Of a stretch of 64,000 bases of DNA, positions 12,611 through 23,100 are shown one piece after another. The stretch lies in contig CALNVZ010003426.1 in NCBI GenBank assembly GCA_940671915.1, forward strand, positions 24,295,603-24,359,602. The letters run 5' to 3'. The notes beneath the pieces were generated by a model. The model was not told the origin of the DNA and did not search any database. It worked only from the letters and a program-made list of their open reading frames with translations. Each line of letters starts with the position of its first letter. Position 1 is the stretch's first letter. The stretch is from Paracentrotus lividus. Lineage: Eukaryota; Echinodermata; Echinoidea; Camarodonta; Echinidae. A program made the translations under genes and the position numbers.

Positions 12611-13060
12611 GGGGCGCTAATTTGATCTTAAATTTAAGGGGCGCCAAATCGATCATAAATTTAGAGGGGCGCCAATTCGACAATAAGGGGGCACTAAATT
12701 GACCTTAAACTTAGAGGCGCCAAATCCACCTTAAATTTAGAGGGGCGCCAAATCTACATTAAACTATATATGCATGGAGGCGCCAAATTGGGCTTTAAAA
12801 TGTAGGGGCGCCAAATTGACCCGAAACCTAGGTGGGGGCACAAAACTGACATGAAGCTGAGGGGCGCCTATTTATTAAACTTAGAGGCGCCGAATCGACC
12901 TTGGATCATAAACTTAGGGACGCCAGATTCAGCTCAAACGTAGGCATGGTATAGGCCCGCCAAATTTGTCTTTAATTTTAGGGGCTCCAACTCTATCCTA
13001 AACTTAGCGAGGGTTGCCGAATTTACCAAAAACTAAGGGGGCAACAAAAAAGGGGGCGTC
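12611..13060. repeat. minisatellite, unit about 35 bases, GGCGCCAAAT core
   Basis: About a dozen units of the type GGGGCGCCAAATTGACC then TTAAACTTAGA follow one another. Units keep the GGCGCC palindrome and the TTAAA(C/T)TTAG spacer while other positions drift. The array ends beside the TTAA-flanked element at 13,066. Two further short runs of the same unit occur at 14,111-14,200 and, very decayed, near 250-320. Confidence 0.85.
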
Positions 13061-13065
13061 TTTAA

Positions 13066-13833
13066 CCCTAATCAGACTGGGGGGCCATCATGGCCCCCCC
13101 CCCCCTCGACATTTTCCGCGACCACTCCGCCGCACAAAATTTTCTGATCGCGCCGCTTGCTGACTTTTTACTTTCAAGTCTCGCGCATCTTTTGAAACCA
13201 TTTTCGCAAAAATCGGTCGTACCGTTACGACGCTGCACGATTTTCAAAAATATCCGTCAGACCGAAAATGGCTCAAAAAAGTGATTTTGTGTACAAAGTC
13301 GATGCAAATTGAGTTTTCTCACCTAATTCATAAAGATATGATTATTTTCACTTTCATTGGCTGAAATAAATTTATTTTAGCATATTTATGCTTAAAAATG
13401 GTTCTTTAATGATTTTTGCGTTAAAAAAAAGGAAAAACAAAAGGTCGAAAAAACAAGGAAATACATAAGAAATTCATAAAACAATAAAATACATAAGAAA
13501 TTAATTTTGAAACGAGAATTTTTTTCTAGTACAATTGTTATGAATGCTATAAGGAATAATAATACACTAAATTAGCATTCTAGGAGCTTTCTTTTTTCAA
13601 TTAGAGCAAAAAGTATGATTTCATGCATAAATTAGCCTAATTAATTCATATTAAAAAAAATCATATTATTTTGGAAAAATTAACAGCGCAGTCTTGTAGA
13701 TTACATGGCTCACTACCATCGTGCAAATTTTCGGCGCGGTCGCGCGATCGGCGGCCGAGATCTTAGGGGGGCCATCATGGCCCCCCCCCCCCCTAGTCTT
13801 TACAGCTACCAAAACACCCCAGTCTGATTAGGG
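13066..13833. mobile_element. piggyBac-type non-autonomous element, 768 bp, TTAA target site
   Basis: TTAA lies directly on both sides (13,062-13,065 and 13,834-13,837). The ends are inverted repeats CCCTAATCAGACTGGGG, followed inward by a second inverted block GGGGGCCATCATGGCCCCC next to a C run. TTAA target sites and CCC-beginning ends are the hallmarks of piggyBac transposons. No transposase is encoded; the interior is AT-rich with a GC-rich CCGCGAC/CGCCGC stretch near each end. A related copy in the opposite orientation lies at 51,223-51,987. Confidence 0.8.
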
Positions 13834-13899
13834 TTAAAATGGCCTCTGTGTATAAAGAGCAAAGTTTTAAACTTCCATGTCTCCTGGTCTGTATATAGG

Positions 13900-14420
13900 C
13901 CTACATCAAAATTTTCGCTCGCGCTTCGCGCTCGCATCATTTTCCCCCAATGTGTTATTACACTGTGTTCCTGAGGAACGCATTAAATGTCATGTTTTTT
14001 AATCATTCGATCGAATACATCAAAATTTCCTCTCTTGCTTTGAGCTCGCCTATGTTTTTCCTCTTACCATGCAGATTTATGGGATACTATAACCATCAAT
14101 ACATTTATACGGCGCCAATTCAATCTAAAATTTAGGAGGCGCCAAATCGACCTTATACTAAGTCGGTGCCAAATTGAGCTTAAACTTAGGATGGGAAGCA
14201 TAATTATATATAGATAGATAGATATTCATCGTTCTTTCACTGATGTAAACTTACTGGGCAACATATTGGTCTTTAGATTATGTACATTCGCGCTCGCATC
14301 ATTTTCCAAGGAGTTATTCCATTGTGTTCCTGAGGCCTGCATAAAATTATAATGTCCCAAAAAATTATTTTTAGATCATTCCGATACATCAAATTTCTGC
14401 TCGCGCTTCGCGCTTGAATA
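13900..14420. repeat. duplicated repeat block with GCGCTTCGCGCTCGC motif
   Basis: Two similar segments start near 13,914 and 14,288. Each runs from CGCTCGCATCATTTTCC through TGTTCCTGAGG to GATACATCAAA and ends at another copy of the CGC motif. Similar motif copies lie inside the 5.8-8.0-kb foldback element and at 14,673. The block is interrupted by a short run of the GGCGCC minisatellite. Confidence 0.65.
14111..14200. repeat. short run of the GGCGCCAAAT minisatellite
   Basis: Three units (GGCGCCAATTCAA, GGCGCCAAATCGA, GGTGCCAAATTGA) with the same TTAAACTTAG-type spacer as the main array at 12.6-13.06 kb. Confidence 0.8.
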
Positions 14421-15041
14421 TATATATTTTTTTCTTGTGACCAGATTACGAGGATTTATGTCCAACAAAACATCAATTTTCATTAGTTTCATTACTTATG
14501 GACAAATTTCACATGATTTTATATTGCTTGCTTTCAAATCGCTTTGATCGAGAGATTACAGGCTCCCGTTCGTAGGCCTATATGATGTTCTGATGAGGAG
14601 CTAAACAAAATTGAAACTCCGAAGTGCTTAGAAGGTTTCTGGTCGTAAAGTAGAGAGAAAAAAAATCTGATGGCACTTCGCGCTCGTATAATATTTTCAT
14701 CTACATGTAGGCCTACAGCGGTAATACTTAGAAATTTACCTTCCATTTAGAAAAAGAGGAAGAAGAAAAAAACTTAAAATTCTATCAACATGCATTTAAA
14801 CCGTAGGCCTTATGTTTGCCTGGCGGGGGGGGGGGGGGGGCTATTTTTTTAAAGTACACCGGTGGCGCCAAAATCATGTCGGCCCACCCCCCCCCCCCCC
14901 GAATGCGAAATCCGGATACGCGCCTGACGTAAATGACGAAAAACCTTATATACTAGCATTTAAGACAATAATTCTCGCAGAATATATTCATATCTAATTA
15001 ATTTCATTATATAATAGTGAAATATGTAAAAACTTTGTTAA
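14421..15041. other. no gene recognised; G and C homopolymer runs
   Basis: Holds a G run near 14,825-14,840 and a C run near 14,887-14,900 that are partly inverted to each other, suggesting another decayed small foldback. No coding signal. Confidence 0.5.
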
Positions 15042-15527
15042 AGGGAAGTTCACCTGGAATTTTGTGGTTTAAAAAAATGCAGAACAATAAAAGAAAATAT
15101 GAGTGAAGTTTGAAAAAAAATCGACCCAAAAATATAGAAGTTATGAATATTTTAAAAATTTTGATTCTGTGACGTCACGTGCGAGCAGCTCTCCAATGTT
15201 GGTATGTAAATTCCATAAATTTGTCTTTTTTCATGTTCTTAATAATGGAGTGGGCTAAATTGATTATAGATGCATGTGAACATATGCTTGATGATATATC
15301 GACCGCACAGGTGAAATAAATTAATTTTCTGAAAAAATGACACTTTATGGAATTTTACATTACATAACACATAGGAGAGCTGCTCGCACGTGACGTCACA
15401 GAATCGAAAGTTTAAATATTCATAACTTCAATTATTTTTGTTCGATTTTCTTCGAACCTTCACTCATATTTTTCTTTTATTTTTTTGAATTTTTAAAACC
15501 ACTAAAATTCTAGGGTGAACTTCCCCT
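15042..15527. mobile_element. TTAA-flanked foldback MITE, 486 bp (GTTCACCC family)
   Basis: TTAA on both sides (15,038-15,041 and 15,528-15,531). Ends read AGGGAAGTTCACC and, reversed, AGGGGAAGTTCACCC. The two halves are long imperfect inverted copies that include a TGACGTCACGTGCGAGCAG block on each side. A second copy, split by a mariner-like insertion, is at 34,632-36,125. There is no coding capacity; a piggyBac-type transposase acting in trans is the likeliest mover, by inference from the target site. Confidence 0.8.
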
Positions 15528-15779
15528 TTAAAATATAAAGAGACACATGGTACATAATAATTATATATGTTTGACTTTATTGTGTGTATGGCGTAAAAGA
15601 ATGAAATTGGACATGGCCAACCTCAATTAACTGAGCATTTGTTGGCTCCATTACCAAAAGCATATTTATAATTGAATACTGTTCTTAGTAATGTATATTT
15701 TGAAATATTGGTAATAAATAATACAATATACAATTCAATACAAACAAAGTGCTGACCACTCACTATAGAGAATTTTGCC

Positions 15780-16023
15780 ACCTACGGGAGTTGTCTACAG
15801 CCCGGAAGTAAATTAGTAAATAAGATTGCGTGATTCAATGCAGAAAGTCTAGCCACACACTATACTGCAGATTGTGCGGCATGTAAATATCGATGGAGAA
15901 GAGCTCCTGGCCTTGTTCTAAATTAATATGTGGTCATGATTATCTGTTGACATGTTAAAATGTGACTATTCCGGGAAATTGGATTTTCCTAAATTTTCTG
16001 CACGTGATCTGTAAAGTTATCAG
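15780..16023 (+). other. candidate 5' noncoding exon of the Death-SEFIR gene
   Basis: A strong splice donor, CAG|GTAAGA, has its GT at 16,024-16,025, about 1 kb upstream of a good acceptor at 17,078-17,079. The exon start is unknown and I see no clear core promoter, so the left boundary is only a guess. RNA data would be needed to place it. Confidence 0.3.
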
Positions 16024-16159
16024 GTAAGAAAAAGATGCGAAGGAGCCTGTGTGATAACGCCTACCGGTATAATGCGGATTGCGTGTCAGCCCGACGATCT
16101 CCGAATCGGAGCGGAGCTAGGGATCGGGATGAGAAGAGAGAAAGAGAGAAATGGATGGT

Positions 16160-16440
16160 CATGATTGGGGGGGGGGGGGGTGGGTGGGTCCGTTGTCCGG
16201 ACGTTTAACTTTTAAAGCAGATAAAAACATTAGCATCTTTTGCTCTTGATTTCTTTAAAATTTGCTTGCAGTAAATAGAGGTCTAACTTGTTAGGTGGGT
16301 GGGTCCGTGTTCGGAATTATTTAGATCTAACGTTAGATCTAACGTTAGATCTAGAAGTCTAACGTTGAAGCAGATAAAAACATCGGCATCTTTTTGCTCT
16401 GGATTTTCTTAAAATTTGTGCAGTAAATAGCAAAAATATT
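16160..16440. repeat. tandem duplication with a perfect 32-bp palindrome
   Basis: Two related blocks each run GGTGGGTGGGTCCGT ... GCAGATAAAAACAT ... CAGTAAATAG (about 16,180-16,280 and 16,296-16,430). Between them, 16,322-16,353 is a perfect palindrome made of AGATCTAACGTT words. It lies in the putative first intron of the Death-SEFIR gene. Confidence 0.7.
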
Positions 16441-17079
16441 TTGAATATTTGTGCTTGTTAATGTTAAATTTCAAATTCAATCGATTAATGTTTCTACCAC
16501 CAATTAACAATATTCATGACAACACGTTTATACCGTCTATTGAACATCCTATAACCTAACGGCATAAATTCCTTTAGGTTTTAATGGAAATATTGATCAC
16601 AAAGCTCCTGAAATTGCTGTCTTGTCCGGACAAAACAATCCACAAAGGGGGGGGGGGGGTGGCTGTGTGCTATCACTAGTATCGGTAATCCACAGTAACA
16701 TGACAGGAGAATTTGCACCCCTGATCATCCTCCACCCTGCACATGCACATGTTGCTAATTAACCACTTATATTAGAGGTAAAAAAGATTATGTTTTTCGA
16801 GTCTCCTTGGTGTGGCTGTATTGCTCTCATCATAAAGCTCTATTTTGACACCAAATACAACATCATAGCTTGTATTTCAACATAGAAAATTAAAGGAATG
16901 CACCTAAAAATGTTGCGCAGATGTCACAGATCCACCCATTTTTTACTGGCCCAATTCAAAATGCATGGCCACTAGGCAATCCTGTTAGTGAGGTATATAA
17001 ATATAATATTCGATCAACATATGTGGCTGTTGTGGTTCAATCTCTTCAAAATAATTTTTGTTTTTGTTTTTTGGTACAG

Positions 17080-17122
17080 GAAATGTTTGATTAGTCCAAG
17101 TGTGATGTACACATAAGCCACC
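17080..17122 (+). other. 5' UTR segment with strong start context
   Basis: A pyrimidine-rich acceptor ending TACAG at 17,079 begins this exon. It ends in GCCACC directly before the ATG at 17,123, followed by G, a full Kozak context, which supports this start codon. Confidence 0.6.
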
Positions 17123-20100
17123 ATGGCATCATCAATGCGAGAAGGAGATGGAAAGTACCTGAAGCTTGCAGTTCTAGACTTTCTTGATAAGCATCTGTCT
17201 CATTGGAGAAATGGATGGAGACAGCTGGCTGGAGAGTTTAAAGAATATACTACCAGTGATATTGAAGTAAGTATTGCCTGTCTTAACACATTAGATTTCT
17301 TCTAGTGATGCTGTTTGCAATATCCTTTGACCTATTGAGGACTTAGCCCAAATACATTCGGGCCAAGGTCTATGGGAAATGTGTGTTATAGCCAAATCAG
17401 CTCTTCTCCAACAGGTTAAGATTGAAATAAAATGTGATGGATAGACCCGATACAAAATACATGATCAGAAAAAGCAAAAATCTAGGTTGTGTCTACTGGG
17501 TTACATCTAATATCTTGCTATTCATCACATGCCGAGAGGACTTTTGCTAGAATAGATTTGATTGTATTAGCAACCATTTTAGCAGGAGGTTAAAGGTGTT
17601 TCCATATTAAACTCTTTTGGTGCCACCCTTCCCCAGCCCCTCTGCCGCACTGCTAATCCCTACGTGCCAGGGTCTATATCCCCCCACTGCCAAGTTGTTT
17701 TCCCCTTGTATTTTAAAGGTGATACTAAATACTTCCTCATAACATTTTTTAAAGAACTTTCGAGAATAATGTTGTACTTAAAATATGTGGCATTCTTATT
17801 TGTCTCGAAGTCACACCAATATTCTATTTGAAAAAAATACGAGGGTAATTAACTAAACTTGTGGTTGTTCCAGGGCTTGAATTAGTTTTTTATTGTGTGT
17901 TTGCTTTTGTAAGTACTAGAAACTATTGGGTATCGTAATGTTGACAAACTTATTAAATTACTCAAAACAAGTTGAATGTAAACTGTGTAAAAAGAAAACT
18001 GTCTTAATTGAAAGCTGGATTTGCCCGCCATAGAGTAAATCGGATTAATGTGAGTGTGCAGTGTGCAGAACAATAGAATCGGCGTAAACAACGTTATTCC
18101 AAATATATGCGCAATCATGCACGAAGCAGGGGAGGGTAGGAAACGAAGCATGGATTAAGCAGTCAATAGTAGGCTAGTAAGCATGAATATGGCTGCATGT
18201 AAACCAGATCTTAACCCTGATATTAACTGTTAAACTAATCCTAATCCCAAACTCAGATCTCGACCCTAAACCTAATCCCAATCCTAACCCTAAACCTAGT
18301 CCTTATCTGAAACCTGATTTTAACCCTTAACCTAATCCTTATTTTAACCTTGATCTTAACTGTAAAACTAATCCTAATCCATACCCTGATCTCAACCCTA
18401 AACCTTATCCTAATCTTAACCCAGATCTTAAACCTAAAATTAATTTAAAACCTAATCTTAACCCTGATATTAACTGTACAACTAATCCTAATTCCAAACC
18501 CTGATCTCAACCCTAAACCTTATCCTAATCTTAACCCAGATCTTAATCCTAATTAATTTAAAACTTAAACCAAATCTTAACCCTTATATTAACTGTATAA
18601 ATAATCCTAACCGATAACCTGATCTCAACCCTAAACCTTATCCTAATCTTAACCCAGATCTTAACCCTAAAATTAATTTAAAACCTAAACCTAATCTTAA
18701 CCCTGATATTAACTGTACAACTAATCCTAATCCATACCCTGATCTCAACCCTAAACCTTATCCTAATCTTAACCCAGATCTTAACCCTCATTAATTTAAA
18801 ACCTAAACCTAATTTCAACCCTGATATTAACTGTACAACTAATCCTACTCGATACCCTGATCTCAACCCTAAACCTTATCCTAATCTTAACCCAGATCTT
18901 AACCCTGATATTAACTGTACAACTAATCCTAATCCAAAACCTAATCCTAATCCCAATCCTAACCCTCAACCTAGTCCTTATCTTAACCCTAAATCCAATC
19001 CTAATTGTTACCCTGATCTGAATCCTAATCCTACCCTTGATCTTAACCCTATTCCTAATTCCCATGTTTAGAGTTGTGGTGACAGGGTGTTTAAGGTTAT
19101 TGAAATGTCTGTCTTTTTATGCTGGTTTTTGTAACAAATTCAAATACAATTCAACACTCTTCTCAATTCTCCCATGGTTTTATTGCAGAAGTTTGAAGCA
19201 GATGGAAAGAAGATTGATCAGTCATCTACTAAAATTCTTCTTCGTGATTGGGAGAAACGTCATGGTGGATGTGATGTTGATTATCTCAAGAAGTGTTTAG
19301 CAAACATGGGCAGAAGAGATATCCTCAGAGACTTAGAGGATCTCTATAAAGGTATGTATAATTCAGGATAACAATTCTATACCGCTCTCTTAGTCTGAAC
19401 CCTGGATGAGAATAAACCCTGATTTGGGTTTTAACCAGATCAAAGTTTTGAAACGCAAATTTGATTCAGGATGAAACGCACACATTCTCTGTGGGTGAAG
19501 CGCAAGTTTAGAGAGGTGATTTAAATCTAGATTCTAACTCCATTCTAAACTTAGGTTTGGATTTGTGAAAAAATCATATTTTTGGTAGGGGTAGTTTAGA
19601 ATTTTATATGGCTTTCTGTTTTCTGTTTTCTTGTTATCTTGATGATAAAGTTGGTCCAAACTTCACTAAAATAGAAATACACTATTCAAACATTATATTT
19701 AATGAGTCAATCGATTGCATGAACATCTGCACTGTATATCAAGACATTTTCATGAAATTCAAAATGACAGAGTTACTTGATAAGAAAACCCAAGTCTATG
19801 AGTTAATATGCGTTGGATATTTATTGCTGCTGAAGATTCCAGGATATTTTTCTCATCCAGGGCAATGAAATAGTAATGGAACTGGATAGTAATATTGGAC
19901 AGGTACGTCGTACAAAAGGTACATGTACATGTACGATGTCTGTTGATGACTGAATGCTAACAAAATGGCCTTAACGAATCCTAACTGAGTTTAATACCTG
20001 AGGTTAAAACTTGAACTCAAGTTTATTATTGGACAATTTTGACTAGACCGAGTTGCAGTTTAGACTGGAGTTTAGAATATGGCAGTCTTTGCTGTCTCAT

Positions 20101-23100
20101 TATTGTTTGGGTTTTGGCTGACAGGGTCATAGACAGTTTCGCAAGTTGTTTTTGTGATTGTTTAAAATTTTGCCAATAAAATAGCTCATATTTTCCTGTG
20201 TTGCTTTATGCTCTTTTATTTAATGCATACTTGTACATAATTTGTCATATGCTTTTTGCGTCTTTGAACAATTACTTATCAATGTGTTATATCAATACAG
20301 GTGGTAATTCTTCTTTTTTTTTTTTTGGTGTGTGTGTTAAATTCCTTCTTTTTTAGGAATGGAACTTGTTGAACCCAGTTCTACAACCAGGAGCCTACCA
20401 CAATACATTGAACCCTTTGAGAGAGACCCGGACAGACACGTACCCTCACAGCGCAACCAACATGGACAGTCTTACCCACAGGGAGGAGAAGATGTAATCA
20501 TCGTTGGAAAGATGTATACATCATGTGATGGTGTGAAACTCATATCGCCCCAACAAGTGTCAGGGTTACAAGTGGGCCTACCACCCAAAGGGCGTGTATC
20601 GGCGAATGAGAGGCATCAGGACCCCCCAATGGATGAAGGTTGGAACCATTTCAATGACATGGAACATCGTCACTCAGACTCGTCCTCATCTAAGAGGAAC
20701 TCTGATCCACTACAAAGAAGGGACAGTCACATCTGTAGTCCATCAAAGAGTAGTGGATCCTTGGATGATATTCATCCTGGAAAGGACAGTCCTAAGAATC
20801 TGAAGAAGACGCAGAGTGACGTAAGTTGATTAGACATAGCAAATCACTTAGTTCATGCATGGTCTGTGAAAGATTAAACTGTACTTGTACATGTATACTT
20901 ATCCCTATATCATGTGTGGCCTGTCATATTAAAGACAACTGCTATGAGTTATGAGCTCTACTGTATTCTTGGAAATATTCGCTGTACATTAATTTTCGGG
21001 GATTTCGCGCAAATAGCGACAGACACGAATTAAATAACCCAGGAATATATAGGCATTATTTCCTATGCATGTATTGAATGGTTTCAATTGTGAGCTTACG
21101 AACATGCAGCGTTGATTTAAGAACCTATGAACATGTTTTGAGGCCGCTCAGCGCGAAATACTAATCACGCGAAATACTAATCGTGCGAAAATAAGAGCGA
21201 ATAAGTATACAATTTAAACATAATTCAAGGTTAGATGAAATATGTACATGTATATACGTATATCATTGCACGCACCACGAACCTTCCTCTCTGTACGAAT
21301 AAAGTGTTTCAAAGAGGCTGGTTCATGATGCGTGCGACCATCACATTTTGTGAAGGGAATGCTATAATTATGTTACAAACAGATATTTTGATTATTATTC
21401 TCTGCACAATAAAAATTAAAACAACTGATACGATATTGAACAAGCAGTATCGTTCGATACAATTCGATATCGTTTTCAAATGTTGGCTCGATTTTCATTA
21501 TCTAAAAATACTTCCCATACTGTAAGTTTAGACATTCAGACTTTTATTCAATAACTCTACATGTACATGTACATTATTAAATTATTTTAAATCATGCAAT
21601 TTGATTTTATAGAAGAAAATTAACAAGGAAAATGAAACAGCCCTTACAATAACTAACCATTAGAAAAAGATTACAATCGTTTTCAATCATTGGCTTCAAT
21701 TTTCCACAATTTAAGAATACTTTCCATAAATATTACAACATGAGACTTTCAGATTTTTAATTTCAAACTATAATTCCTTTTTCAGGTATAGAATTTAGTT
21801 GTTGTTGTTGTTTTTTTGTTTTTTTTACTAATTCTAAAAATATTAGCCAATGGCTTTTAAATAATGTGAGACAGAAAACACATTTCTATTTTCAAATGTC
21901 ATCTTATGGTTAATTCCAAATTCAAGCATAAATCTCATTTATATTAGGGAATTCTAGGACCCTGCAGATCTTACATTAATTATCACCACTATAAAGGAGA
22001 TGTATAAAATTGTAGGCACATCTGAATTTGGGCAGTTCTGAATTTGATGATTTCTATCAAAACCAACAGCCTAACTTTATGTTCATTTCCACCTTGTTTA
22101 ATGTTGACATACACATAATACATGTACGCACTTAAGGTGCACAAAGTACAAGTGCAGGCAGTTCAGGCATAATTACATGCAACATATACACACAAACAGC
22201 ATAGATTGTACAATATAGCTGTGCAGTGTCATTTGACAGTATAGAATATATATGGACATTTATTGTCACTACATGTATTCATTATGCACTTCATAAGGGT
22301 TCAAAGTCCCTTTACCACACACAGTGATTTTGTTTTGTTCATATTCTGAGGGCCACAGAGCATATGTAATAGTCTTTGAGTTCAGACTATGTTACTACAT
22401 GTGCATGTTGATGAAAACACATTAATTTCAATCAAATTAAAATGAACTCTCCCCCTGAGTTTTCGGCGAAAAAGTCTACTTAACAGTCAGACCCTATCTG
22501 ATGCTGATAATAATGAGGTATTTTTACAGGGAAAATAAAAAGAACATCTGACATGAGTAATTATCTCCAGATAGTAAATGATTTTGTTACAAAAGGCAAA
22601 TTATTGTGTACATGTATGTGCTCACCCTTTGTGCAATGTAGGAAAATTTAGTTAATGTACATTCATGAATGTCAGTTTTCATTGAGCCTACATGTATTGA
22701 TAATTAAAGGCAAAATGTACAAACTTATGCATCAATGACTGTATTCATTATTTGAATAATAGCCCGGGGAAGGGGTAAATTAAAAGTATGATTGTTAAAG
22801 CCTGAACGTAATGATAGCAATGAGTCTGACAAGCATAAATTGCAGAGATGCCAAGTTTAAAAAAAAAATTGCGTGAGATCATTCACATCGTGTTTGAAAG
22901 CGATGCGCCCGCGGCGCGCGTTACCACATGGTGCACGCACGCAGTTGTAATTTGTACACAAAGGAGGTGTGCGCGCACGCTACACATGTTTCACGTAGTA
23001 AGCTTTTTTGCACATAACGATCACTTGCATGAAAACATCGGATTTGCAGGGATTGATGCGCGACAAACTGCGATTTTTAGGGTTTTGAGGCTCAAAAATG

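Noticed and set aside
13090-13284. 64-codon open frame beginning in a C run
   Set aside because: Inside a non-coding piggyBac-type MITE; no family and no splice context.
18678-19065. Minus-strand open frames rich in Arg-x-Arg-Ile
   Set aside because: They are translations of the CCTAA satellite. The periodicity of the protein equals that of the DNA repeat, and the frames stop where the array changes phase.
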